A stretch of DNA of 64,000 nucleotides from Cylicocyclus nassatus (taxonomy: Eukaryota > Nematoda > Chromadorea > Rhabditida > Strongylidae). The stretch covers positions 71,717,006-71,781,005 of the forward strand of contig CATQJL010000223.1 of assembly GCA_958299035.1 (NCBI GenBank), read 5' to 3'. A program made the position numbers and the translations under genes. The notes under the pieces are model-generated. The model did not search any database and had not been told where the DNA came from. It saw only the letters and a program-made list of their open reading frames with translations. Positions 1 through 11,215 of this stretch are shown here, piece after piece (positions within the stretch are counted from its first letter, which is position 1; every line of letters starts with the position of its first letter).

Positions 1-9
1 TCAGCTAAT

Positions 10-1521
10 TTATCCGACACCTCCCCCTCCTTTATTTTCTGCAATGTTCTTTTGAGGGTGTCCACGAACCGTTCTGCTTGACCGTTCGATTGCGGGTAGA
101 ATGGCGGTGAACGGATATGTTCGATTCCACAGTTTCTGCAGAATCTTCACAGGCATTTTTGCGGTTTTTTGACAGTTGCGACAACGGCGGACGGTGTCTT
201 CGATGCCTTTCCAGTACACGTATCTTCTTGCAAGCATCTTCATCCGTGTCATTCCGGGATGTCCTTCGTGTTGCCTTAAGACAGTCTGTAGAAGAGCAGT
301 GGGATAACTATCCTGTGGCCAAAACATAAAACATCCGTTTTGGACTGACAGATTTCCGCTCAGTGCCTTCCATTTGGCAATTTCGCCTTTCGGTTTGGGT
401 GGCCACGATCCCTTTTTGTGTAGCTCTATGACCTGCGATATGAGTTCGTCCTTCTGGGACTCTTTTACAATCGCACTTCTTGTCACTGTCAGCGCTTTTA
501 CCGCCGTGCTTTGGATGGCACGCATTTCTTCTTCTATTTTCGCTATCACCATACCTTCTGTCTGAAAAGGTTTTGGAGGAATTAGGCGGGACAGCACATC
601 AGCTTGTCCAAAATCGGTCGTTTTTGATATTGAAGGTCGAAATCGTAAGCTAACAGGATCAACTTCCATCTCAAAGTCTATTTGCTGTATACGCTGGTAC
701 CATTTTCTTCGCTCCGAAGATATGCAATAGTGGTTTATGATCCGTCAGCAGTATAAATCGACGTCCATAGATGTAGCGATGGAACTTGCGAGCAGCAAAA
801 ATCAAAGCGAGTCCTTCCTTCTCAATCTGTCCGTAGTTTCTCTCGGCGACGGTGAGACTTCGACTTGCATGGCAAATTGTTTTGGTGTTCCATCCGGCAT
901 TCTATGCAGTATTACCGCTCCAATTCCGTAATCTGAAGCGTCAACGGCAACCAATATTTCAAGACCCGGATCAAAATGTGTTAGGAGCAGAACAGAAGTA
1001 AGAAATTCCTTGGCACGATTGAATGCTTTCTCACATTCTTCCGTCCATTTAAAAGAAACGTTCTTCTTCAAAAATGCGTTCAACGGTGCGCGTAACTGGT
1101 GCATTTCTGCAACAAACGACCCATAGTAACTGATCATCCCTGAAAAAGAACGTAATTCCGCAATATTCTTTGGTGCAGGCATTTCGCGGATTACTTCGAC
1201 CTTTTTTGGATCTGGGTGGCGACCGTTCTTGTTTATAATGCATCCAAGATAGCAGATCTCGTGCATCAAGAAGTTGCACTGCTCCAGTTGGACGTGAAAG
1301 CCGTATTTCTCAAGTCTTTTGAAGAGTGCATCCAAATTTTATTGGTGTTCTTCGTAAGATTTTCCGGTAAGGATAATATCATCTAGGTATGCGGCCACTC
1401 CTTCTAGTCCACATACACACATGATCACCTGGTTAATTACCATAATTCCCCTCAGTTCCTCCTCTATACCAAAAACAAGCGACCATCCAGTTGAACACAA
1501 GCTTTTTGGACAGGTCAGCAC
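10..1521 (-). pseudogene. Ty3/gypsy pol remnant (RT, RNase H, integrase zinc finger)
   Basis: Read on the minus strand, this is the back half of a retrotransposon polyprotein in several frames. At 1339-1521 the reverse-transcriptase palm motif appears as AYLDDIILTGKSYEEH (catalytic YLDD). At 802-1335 follows the RT connection (KVEVIREMPAPKN) and an RNase H-like stretch containing VAVDASDYGIGAVI. At 10-669 the integrase N-terminal zinc-binding region is visible (HEGHPGMTRMKMLARRYVYW, then CRNCQK). No complete DDE core is seen before the window edge. The order is that of Ty3/gypsy Pol. Frame changes near 1335 and 730, and the lack of the RT fingers upstream of 1440, show that it is dead. The gag/protease half lies at 3570-5429 on the same strand; about 2 kb of unrelated sequence separates the pieces. 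Family membership is secure; the specific lineage is not. Confidence 0.85.
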
Positions 1522-1968
1522 ACGATTGACATGCTCTATCGTGTATGGCGAAAAGTGCGCGCGATTTGAAAGTAACGCTGAAATAGAAAAATTGCTTGTT
1601 TACAGCGCACACAAAATCATATGACACCAAAATTGAACTGTACACATAGAAAATTATTTGCGGAAGAATTATGTAAAAAGGTTAGAAAACTTATGTGAAG
1701 TAATACCCTTTCCAAAATTAGATCGTCTCTAGACGGCCACCAGACGATCTGAGATCGTCTGGAGCATATATTTTTGTCATTTCACATAAGTTTTGGATTT
1801 TTCTATCATGGACGGATTCCCCGGTCAAAAACCTATCCCTGAGCATAAAGATATTTTTGTATCTCCCGCCCTGTGCCGTTTTTTGCCATCTTTTTTATTC
1901 AAAAATCGCCTTGTTAGATATCGCGCCCCAGCGTCACTTTTTCGCCTCATCTCACTTTGAATTTTCAG
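1522..1968. other. Non-coding stretch with a GATCGTCT palindrome
   Basis: No gene is supported. A short imperfect palindrome built from AGACGATC/GATCGTCT units lies at about 1722-1765. The rest is AT-rich without a clear frame. Confidence 0.4.
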
Positions 1969-3131
1969 TTACAGTTCCAGCTTTGATTTCAAGATTGTGA
2001 TGTTCTCTTCCAATCTTACTACTTACGGTCGGATTTATCTAACAATTGATTCCCATGAGTTCTCGTTTGCTGTCTTTTGGTATCTCAAATCGAATCATGT
2101 TCTCATTGTAGAAGCTGGAAGTCACATTCAAAGCTTTCCATCCTTCTGAGAAGAAGAAGACTCTAGTCGTCAGGTTGGTGGTTTTGTATCTTTTACTGTT
2201 CTCTTTTCTCACAAACATGTGTTGTATAGGGGAATGTGCAAGTCATGGAAATTGTCTACTCAATAACATGCATGCGGCGTCTTTTGGAGTGTGAGTGGAT
2301 CAGAATGGTGCTGTGACTGGTGACTGCTGCAGAATGGTTCATTTTACCAAGCGAGAATTTGGCCCTCAAGCACAGTTAAGGGTCTAATTTACTATCTGGC
2401 TAAGATACCGTTGAGCATTTGTTAATTCAATTGAGTTTATGACCTTTCAGAAATTCGTGGAACGTCGACGTCCTCATGTAATAGCGTGTGTGGAGAAAAT
2501 CTTGACGCTAGTCTCCGGAAAGACGTATGAGAGAGTTTGTATAGTATGATAGCAGAGAGTGATAGAGCAACTTGTCAAAGTCTACACGCCGTCAAAGAAT
2601 GCCGTGGTGAGTTTTGAAGTTTCTGTTGTGAAGGAAAAATTTTTTGATGAGATTCAGTCCTTTTTACGGAATATTTCTTTATAAGAACTGTTTGGCACAC
2701 TCAAAATCAAACTTTGAGACGGGAAGAGCTAAGCAGCGTGCTTGCTCAAGAGCTCATTAATCGTGTCAATGAAGTGAGCTCGATGCAAATGGGTAAGATT
2801 TCCACGAACTTCTTCATCTTGTTTGTACGTGGTTTCTATTTGAAGGTGTCTGAAAATTTCGGTACTGCAAATGTCCTCCAAATTGTTCGCGATCTTCGGC
2901 CACGAAAAGCAACTCATTTTCTGGGATTCTTCGAACAGCAAAACGATCTGCTGGAAAGTCGTAGAAAACTTGTGACACTTTGTCGCATGAGTTCAAAAAT
3001 TTTCGTGAATTGCTCTCGTTTCATAAAGATTGATGCAACAAAAGTGAGTTGATTTTGGAGCTAGTTACGGTCAGTTATCTTGTATCCACCAACAGGTTGC
3101 TGAGAAAACAGAGGCTTATGTGTGTGTTTGA
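1969..3131 (+). pseudogene. Gene-like exon remnants between the two gypsy fragments
   Basis: I do not recognise this protein. Three coding-like stretches follow splice acceptors. The first is a 59-codon frame at 1970-2149 after an ATTTTCAG at 1968. The second is a 77-codon frame at 2451-2684 after CCTTTCAG at 2450, broken by adjacent in-frame TGA and TAG at 2547-2552. The third is a long frame from about 2714 to 3043 that ends at a GTGAGT donor and joins, across a 52-nt intron and in phase 0, to a 12-codon last exon at 3096-3131. A further GTGAGT lies at about 2606. The in-frame double stop and the frame change between the second and third stretches suggest a decaying gene or an imperfect exon model. 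The amino-acid composition looks protein-like, with charged and hydrophobic residues alternating, but I see no domain or catalytic motif. It runs opposite to the flanking retrotransposon pieces. Confidence 0.35.
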
Positions 3132-3569
3132 TTGGTCTCGTGTTCTTTATGAACAGGTTATGTCTTCACATCATATGGAAACTAGAAGATTTATTTCATA
3201 ATTGGCCATTATGTGCTTTCTTCTCAAGAATTTACAAAGTGGGCGCTATTTCGTATCCAGGTTTTAGAATTTCAAAGCCTGGATATTGCTTGAACTCATT
3301 CTAAGGGAAGGGGGGAGGGTTTTCGACTCACTGATGTCGAATATCATAATAATTTTGAGCGGTAGCTCTATTTACTGGAGCTACGGTGGACGGTTCACGA
3401 CTTGATCCAATGACATTCAAGGGTTGAGGGGGGGGGTACAGCAAGGGGCGGGGACTTCGTAAAATACTCGAAAATCAGGGGGGAGTTCGTTTTTAAAAAG
3501 TCTAGAAACCGACTTGTGCCGGGCCCTGATCTGCGTACTTTCTCTTCAAGTTAGCGACTACTTCTGCCC

Positions 3570-5429
3570 TCATTTCTTCATCTTGGGCCACCATACGACA
3601 GTGCTACTTGTTCTACAGTTCTTTGTAAGCAGGCATCTGAATGCACACTCCAATACTAGTAGAGTTTTTTTCAGTGACGTAACATGTCCCTTTTCCAAGA
3701 ATCGACTTCCCTCTAACACAATCTTTGACGGAGAACTGAGTGGAGAATTTGCCGTCAATCTTCATTGGTTTTCCCTCGGCAGTTTTCACTAGCAAGATGT
3801 ATGGTTCCAGGTTGGCGATCCTATTTTCTTCCAGGCTCGGCGTGATATCAATGTTATATCAGCACCAGTGTCAAGTCAAGTTGAAACCGTATGGGACATT
3901 CCTTGAATAGTGACACCAAGATAGGTACGCGCGTTTTCGGCGCTAAACGCGACAACCTTTTTGCACCATCTCTTCTGACGACCATGGGTTTGAGTCACTG
4001 CTTCCTTTCGCTTCTTAAGTTTAGCAGAAAGGAGACGAGGGCATTTGCTTCTTTTGTGCGGTCCTGCACAGTTGAAGCACTTTATCTTCTTCTTCCACAC
4101 AGCATGAATATCTCGAGCCCCTTCCATGTCTGTGTTGTCCATCTTCAATGCGATTTAGTTTTCACATTAGTTAGCAACATCTCCTATTGTCAATGGTGTA
4201 TTCTTCGTGTGGTGTCCAGTCTGCGGATCATTCTTAAAAGCAATGGATCGGCAAAATTCAACAGCTCAGGATTTTAACGCGGTAGGTTCCCTATCGCTAA
4301 AGTATGTGAAAATAGTGTAATCCCGGTTTTACAGCATGCCTTCCCTGCTGAGAAAATTGCTCTCAAACACGCGCAGGCCAATCTTACACGCGTCCGGACG
4401 AGTTGGCAATGCACCTCTCACCATTGAAGGCTGCCCGCCGCAATGCTATAACCCTTGGGTCCTGCAACGATTTAGCGTCATCAGCCTTGCTCCACTCGTC
4501 CAATTCCGAGGGGAAGGGCATTGAAAAACGCTTATTTTCGCCGTTTTCAAGCTTTTAAAATGGATTTTCGGGATAAGCGAACCCCAGGAAAGCGCAAATT
4601 TGACTAGGCTGAAATTTGCCGAAAAACTGCCTTTAAACGGACTTTCCTAAGCGATGGGTCCTGAAGACCTGCTACGAACTATAGTGTCTTCATTGCTGTA
4701 TAATCCTCTTCTTTGACTCTGTCATCTTCGTCCATTTTCTTGATTGTGTTCGCATACTTCCTAAAGGGTATGTTGGTTGACGTCAGTGCTGGGCAAGTGA
4801 ACCTTAGACACTCATATCGTCGGCGTATAAGTGTCTTCTTAGATGCAAATAGCTTTGCGCAATGCGCAACTGTTTCTTCCAGATCAGTCTCGCTGGTTTC
4901 AACGGAAGGACGTCATCAGCATATTTCCGATACAATTCCTCATCGAGTTTCATGAAAATCAAGTCCCGTGCTTTTGATTGTCTGGTAAAACAGCATCTTT
5001 TACAATTGGACCATACCTGTCGTACCAGTATGCGAATGTGATTCCAATGTCTTCGTCGAAGATAAACTTCTGGACTTCTTTGCTGAATTGATCGTATTGA
5101 TCCTTCCCAGCATCTTAGACGGCAGCATTCTAGCCTCTCGCAAGACTGGCGAACAGTGCCATAATCTCTTCGTGTTGGAGACGCAACTGTTCTGCCATCA
5201 TTCTCATGGTCTTCTCCAGCTGCAAGTCTTTGCCATGCTCTTCTTCTGTCACTCTCGGCAAAGTTGGTTTCCTGGTAATAGTTTTCTCACTTTTTGTGGA
5301 CCGGTTATAGCTTCTATTGGAAGTGATAACTCTGGTGGCGTATTTGCGGCCCTTCCTTGTCCTTGATCCTTGATAGTCCTTGACGGTGATCTTCCTGTGG
5401 CGTAGAATTCCTCCTTGTCCTTGACTCAT
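3570..5429 (-). pseudogene. Ty3/gypsy gag-protease remnant
   Basis: Minus-strand reading gives a gag N-terminal segment (5130-5429), with a basic region and a helical, Met/Gln-rich end. It then gives a nucleocapsid zinc knuckle at 3876-4148, CFNCAGPHKRSKC, matching CX2CX3HX4C spacing (the canonical gag form is CX2CX4HX4C, so one residue is missing). Immediately after it, at about 3872-3858, the aspartic-protease active site reads DTGAD, followed by IGSP and LVKTAEGKPMKIDGKF typical of retroviral-type proteases. The frame shifts between knuckle and protease and again around 3800. Together with the pol piece at 10-1521 this is one decayed minus-strand element whose RT fingers and part of the palm are missing. 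Confidence 0.8.
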
Positions 5430-5599
5430 GGAGGGATTCTTGTCGCCCTTGAACAGTGGAAAGCTTCCTTTTCTTTGATCAATGAGCGTCTTCTTGTGCT
5501 TGACTCTGATCGCCAGTGTTGTGGTTTGAGAAACGGCTTAAGTAATCCCTTTTCTATCCGAGAGGACAAACTGTTTCCATACAGTCACAGCTATATACG

Positions 5600-6424
5600 G
5601 GGTGTTTGAAAAATTCGTGTCCTCAAGTACATCCAGTTCAAATTTTGAAGCGCTTTTTGTTCTATTGTGCTCATTAGGCCTAGAAACCATTAATTCAGTG
5701 AAACCAACTACATCAATATAGCTTTCCAAACAACTTTCCTTGAAACGCTTGTTACAAAGAACGAAACATGATTCACGAAAACTAGGTGTACATTCTGAAA
5801 GCTCTTTTTTAAGGTTTCTCACATGTGATTTCAGTTTTCGTAGAAGTAAGTTTGGTTTTGAAATACCGTGCCTTTGAATAAAGAGATTGAGTTTCAGGAT
5901 TTTTTCGTTAACAAAGCACTACACCGAATTTTTTTTTATTTTACCTTTAAAACCTTCACAAACGTGCAAGAGATTTGAAAACAAGTACAACGAAGGTCAG
6001 AGAGTTGTACTTGTTTTCAAGTACAAATACATATTGAAATAAGACCTCCAAATTTTTTTATAAAAAAATTTCAATGCAAACTGGTGCCGCGACTGTCTGC
6101 TGTGATTCAGCACATGAAAAAATCTTCGTTAGCAAGCTACTGAAGAACTTTTGTTATAGGAAGAAAGGTAACTCTGGGACTATTTGTAGTAAAAAAACCA
6201 AAAGCTGTTTTTCTTTTTCGGGGTTGAAAAAAAAAGAACCAATCAGATAACACACTCTCCAAGGAAGCTAAAAATTGTCTGCTTCAAAATTTTTTAGGGT
6301 ATCTTGAGGCAAAAGATATTTTTTTTGTTGATTCAGTGGTTTCTAGGTTTGGCGAACACACATAGCAAAAATCGAGTTAGCATTCGCAGTTGAAGTGCTT
6401 AAGGACACGAACTTTTCAAACATC
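5600..6424. mobile_element. TIR element (MITE-like), about 825 bp
   Basis: The ends form an imperfect terminal inverted repeat of about 26 bp. The left end at 5602-5627 begins GTGTTTGAAAAATTCGTGTC, and the right end at 6398-6423 is its reverse complement with three mismatches. Internal frames are short and show no transposase motif, so this is a non-autonomous or decayed DNA element. It ends 13 bp before the next TIR element. Confidence 0.65.
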
Positions 6425-6436
6425 TATACTGATTTA

Positions 6437-7409
6437 CAGGGTGCGGAAAAAATACTGTCCCTCAGTTTGCCTCCTAAAAAATTTACAGATGGAGAAAATC
6501 AAAGCGGCGAGATTTTCTAAACTGGACTACTAAGATGAGTTTGATTTGAAACGGTTTCCTTCTGTTTATTCAAACGAGTGATAACAGCGAGCAGCATCAT
6601 CGAGATGCGCCGCAGCCTTTGATCGCAATTTTGGACCGTAACTATACCACGAAAAGTGATATCAATTCCAAATTGAGGTAGTTTGTAAAGCATAAACTTC
6701 TCTCTAAAATTCTGTTCTTATTATGGATCAGTGACTTGAAATTTTGGCTAAAGCAAGCGAAATTATATGCCAAGCGAATTGCAAAAATCACGAAAAGAGG
6801 TCAAGCAGATCTGTTCTTGCTCAGTGAATTGGATCCGCTACGGCTCAAAATTCCAGAAACAAAAAGTAACAAGAAAAATGAAAAGAGCATCGGGCCTTGT
6901 CTACATCATGATTTTGGGATCAATGAACGTGCTACATTTTCGTGATCACGTGATCATTTGATTGTGCTTAGTTTTCGTGCTACATTTTCTGATCACAACC
7001 TGTTGCGCCGCAAACGCTAAGTTGGAAAATCTCCCAGTTTTTCTTCTATTGCAACCGCGGTCTAGCTACATCCAGCATATTTTGAAGACACTACAACGTT
7101 CCTTGAGCAATAGAAGATTCCTCAAATCCACGGCGGAAACAAAAGGAATTTTTCAAAAACCTCACACTTCCATCACATTTGTGAAAGGGATTTGCACAGT
7201 TTAATATGTGGTGATATAATAATATAATAATTTAATATGCGAAGAGAGATCCGTTGCTGGCTGAGAGTGCAGAAATTTTAAGCCAGTTTTTGTAAAATGC
7301 TAGAATACATTCACGTCTCAGGATATATGTCAAATTCACCAGAAAAACCTGAGGATTACGCCAATTTTTTGCATTTGTCTTAAGGGACAGTATTTTTTTC
7401 CGCACCCTC
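6437..7409. mobile_element. Tc1/mariner-type TIR element, 973 bp, TA duplication
   Basis: The left end CAGGGTGCGGAAAAAATACT and the right end (reverse complement, AGTATTTTTTTCCGCACCCTC) are flanked by TA at 6435-6436 and 7410-7411, the target duplication of Tc1/mariner elements. Interior frames (for example 6736-6945) are Lys-rich but carry no recognisable DDE/D motif and are broken by many stops. A decayed transposase is possible but unproven. Confidence 0.75.
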
Positions 7410-7794
7410 TAGTAGTTGCAAGCACAAAATTTTTACTCCTCGCAGATACATAATTTATTCTGCTCTGAAATTGTCACGTAGATTTCGTTATCCATGGTAA
7501 TCATAAGAGGATGTATTCACCAGCAATTAAGAGCCATGATCTGCGAAAACTAAGAATTCTTATGCACATCTGTGAATTGTTTTCAATACGAATTCACAGC
7601 TGCCTCCTTTTATAAGTCTGGCTTGTGATCATTAGAGTGGCAAAAAACCATTAACACTACCGCAAATTTGAAAATTGTGTTTCTAATCTAAAAATTCAAT
7701 TTCTTGGCTTATGACCAAGTGATCCAATCTCCTCCATTGTAAAACACAGTAACCTTTGCTGAACATAACTTAGTGTGCAACTAGAATCTCACTA

Positions 7795-8406
7795 TCAGAC
7801 TGGGGGGGGGGGCAAGCATTATGGGTCAAAGCTACGCACATTTCCCTGCGGCATAACCTGAGGCCCATTTGCGCTGCGTCGTCTTTAATTGCGCAAAAGT
7901 GGCGCTGCTCCTGCCAGCGGATTGAGCCATTCCCCATTACTACGAGCAGATATCTTCAAACTGTATAAATGCAATAAAGAAAACAAAGAATTTGGAAAAC
8001 TAAAAAAGGTAGTTTTAGGGATGAAACAAAGGCTCAGTCTGAAATGATCCAATGCTGGATATGTGTTGAAAGTGTTAAAAAGAAATGGAACACGAGAATT
8101 AGTAAAGAAAAAGGATAAGAGTTTTTCGTCAATGACTTTCCAGGAAAAAATTAGATTCCTCATCTTTTACCTTCTCCTTTCTTACTTTGTAGACACTCCC
8201 TCCGCACATCCTTTATTTGAAAAGCGTTTATCATTCACATTTCGACTTTATCTATGAAAGATGAGGAAAATGGCTCAATTCGCTTGGTAGCGCCAGCTCC
8301 TCTGCGACTGCAATTAGGAGGGACTCAACGCAAAGGGCCCTCAGGATATACCACAGGCAAATGCGGCGTAGCTTTGCTCCATAACGCGGCGCCGCCATCA
8401 GACTGC
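7795..8406. mobile_element. Fold-back element, about 610 bp
   Basis: The first 130 bp (starting ATCAGACTGGGGGGGGGGG) return inverted in the last 130 bp (ending GGCGCCGCCATCAGACTG). Shared blocks include GTAGCTTTG and CCTCAGG(T/A)TAT. The middle is AT-rich and non-coding. The arms are imperfect, roughly 75-80 percent by eye. Confidence 0.65.
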
Positions 8407-8534
8407 ATTAATGCTATTCTTTCTCTTAGTAAGTCGACTTATACGTAGTTGGTGGTGTTCTGCTTTTCAGCATCTTAATAAAATAACTTGCCAGCTGCAG
8501 CGAATGCGCACTTTCAGTTTTCCAAAAGGATATA

Positions 8535-9378
8535 TTAGGGTGATCAGTAAAAAAATGGGGCACCTAGAAAATGACTGTAGATTTCTTAAAAAAGAAAGGG
8601 TTAAACTTTCCAATCCTGATAGATGTTAGAACAAATTATTCTCTTTCAGAAAATACCTAAATAAGGTCATTTACATATGTAATAATTTTTATAGTTGCTG
8701 AAATGCAAAGTTAGTCACTTTAACAAATTATAAACTTTGGGCAGTATCTGCGCAGTGAAACACGTGAGACTACCCAGAGTACCACTGCTGGAGTGAGTGG
8801 TGGAACATCACTAAACCCAAGACGACTTGATGGCCTCAACTTTCAAAGTCAGGAGATATGGCCATTAGCAGCTTCGAGAACAAAGATACGCGTTATTCAT
8901 TTCTTTGCGGATGAACGCATGCTTTCGAACCATCTAATAGAGCTTTTTACGCTTTATCCGTACATAAGCAGATTACCTCACATTTTATCTATCTTCGAAA
9001 ACTACAGATTGAAACTTGGTTTATTGGTTTTTGTTGCGCCAAAAAACTTCGATTTTTCAGGTATTTCGCTTTTTTTACCCAGAAATAGAAAGAATTCCTG
9101 TATGTTTAAGATATTGTTTGAAAGACCATGAAGAGCTCTTCCGAATGGTATATCAGTTGCTCTATAACGTTACGGTATGGCAGCGCAAGAATGATCGATG
9201 TTCAAAAAACCCTGCTTGAGTGGTTGTGAGAGAGGAGCGGTAACGCGTTGCCAGAATAATAGGCGAAGGTCGGTTATGTAAGCGACGTTTGAGTTGCAGT
9301 TTGCTTGTTGTTGGTGAGAACAAAAAACCTCAAAATGTATTGATATCAAGCTGCCCCATTTTTTAACGATGACCCTAA
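8535..9378. mobile_element. Mariner-type TIR element, 844 bp, TA duplication
   Basis: It starts TTAGGGTGATCAGTAAAAAA and ends with the inverted copy TTTTTTAACGATGACCCTAA. TA flanks are at 8533-8534 and 9379-9380. No intact transposase is present; the longest internal frame (8793-9131) has no recognised motif. Only five bases separate it from the next element. Confidence 0.75.
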
Positions 9379-9383
9379 TAGTA

Positions 9384-10406
9384 TTAGGTCGTTCCAAAAA
9401 TAATGTCGCTTTTTTCAAACGAACGCCAAATTTCGTGGAACCAAAATTTTCAAGAGCTCTTGGGATCAGTCGATGCAGCATTTCGTCCTCTTTCTAATGG
9501 TTGTAATTTCATTGCATAATATTCAATAAGCTCTCAGAAAAATACCAAAAATTGCGACTCATGCTTTTTGTAATGGTCAAGTTCGGCTATTTTTCTATAT
9601 TTTTGTACTGACTCTCTGAAGATACACAAATAACAGATAAGTAGAACAAACCCTATAGAACACGAAACAATTTTTTTCTTTTTCTCATCTTGCTTCTTAA
9701 AGTTTCTAGAATCAATTTTTTAGAGCCATCAAATTCCATATTTGGTCAAATCAAACCCTACAGAACAACAATTGGCAAGCCACTCGGGTGTCATTCGATG
9801 CAGCTTTTTCTCCTCTTTCTAAGAGTTGTTTTCTGTTTCCGATTCATCAAGTTTTCCGGGATAAAATCATCATAATTCAGGTTTTCCAGGGCGCCCCACG
9901 CTGTACCCGAAATTCCGGAAGTTGCTAATTTGAGGTGGTAAAGGCTCAAATGCTTTGTAAAATCAATGTCAAACCATAATCCATCTTTGTAAGTTTCAAA
10001 ATCCGGAGACTTGTTGGCGTTTGATGTTCTTGTGTCTGAGACGAGCCTGCTAAAATTCGGTGGTTCCATCGAAAAATCTGTACAAAATTTATGACGAGCT
10101 CTGGAAAGTAGAAAAAAGTTGTGCTGTTTCCTGTAGAGTTTGCTCCATCCATTCATTACTTGGAATCCTTCTGATTAGTTGTTATAAAATTTTAGAAAAA
10201 TTGTGAATCTTGACCTTCTCAAAAAGCGTGGATTGCAAGTTTTGGTAATTTTTCTGGAGCTTATCAAATATTGTGCAATGCTCTTACGACCATTAGAAAA
10301 TGAATGAAATGCTGCATCGAATGCTGCCAAGGTCTTTTGGAAATCTTGCTTCCTCGAAATGTAGCGTTCACTTGAAAAAAGCGACATTACTTTCGGAACA
10401 ACCTAA
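9384..10406. mobile_element. Mariner-type fold-back element, 1,023 bp, TA duplication
   Basis: The termini TTAGGTCGTTCCAAAAATAA and TTACTTTCGGAACAACCTAA are inverted relatives, with TA on both sides (9382-9383, 10407-10408). The similarity continues inward for roughly 180 bp: GATGCAGCATTT and TCTAATGG occur in both arms in opposite orientation. A minus-strand frame of 121 codons (9791-10156) shows no transposase signature. TTAGGTTGTTCC-type ends are typical of mariner elements in nematodes. Confidence 0.75.
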
Positions 10407-10424
10407 TACAAAGAATAAAATATA

Positions 10425-11215
10425 TGGTTGTCCGGAAAATAATGTCGCATGGCATCCTACCGCGACAGAATGACCATAAAAAATAGCGAATGGGGTATCG
10501 TTTGATAGAGCAAAGCAAGCTTTACAAGATAGTTTACGGACCTACGCAGAAATCGTGCTCCACTTAAAGTTTGAATCCAAAATATGAAAAATTCCAGATA
10601 CCCGAAAATTCGTATCTCCGTTCATAGACGTTTTATGGATCCCCAATTTGCACAGGCATGTACTCTCTACTCTAGGCATTCACCTGTATAGTTTGTAGTA
10701 TTTTTCCTTGGCCACAGTACAAGAAATAAAAATCGGTCAACAGTGCGAATATGACGCGTTTCTCGGTTTTTTGCAAACAATTTAATTTTTCTCGAAAACT
10801 AGCGCTTATCTAAAGCTGAAAATTCATGGTTTTACTCCTAAAGGTTCATGCTATAGAGTGAGAGAAGCTCAGGATTGTTTTGGCAAAAATGTGCCGAATT
10901 TCGTTTTCTCAATTTTCAGCCATGAAAAAACCGCGAAAATGTGCATACATGTGTCTCGTATAGTGAGTCCACGCGTGAGCAAGTTAGGGGTTCCCAGGAC
11001 TTTTCTGAACAGAGATACGACTTTTTTCGTTTTTTAAGATCTTTAATGCCTTGTAAAATTTGGCTCCAAACTTCACGCAAACAAACCTGGCGCAAAGGCT
11101 CCGGCTTCATTTTGTAGAGCTTGTTTTAATCTATCGGTTGGTATCCCATTTACTTACTTTCGTGCTCACCCTGCCACGAATTTGCATGTTAAAATAAAAA
11201 GCGACATTGGCCCGT
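10425..11215. mobile_element. Mariner-related fold-back element, about 790 bp
   Basis: The left end TGGTTGTCCGGAAAATAATG and the right end (CGACATTGGCCCG region) are diverged inverted copies. Inside the left arm is GATAGAGCAAAGCAAGCTTT, mirrored in the right arm as GAGCTTGTTTTAATCTATC. The same internal motif occurs in the elements at 32414-33361 and 45020-45227, so they form one family. No transposase is visible. Confidence 0.6.
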
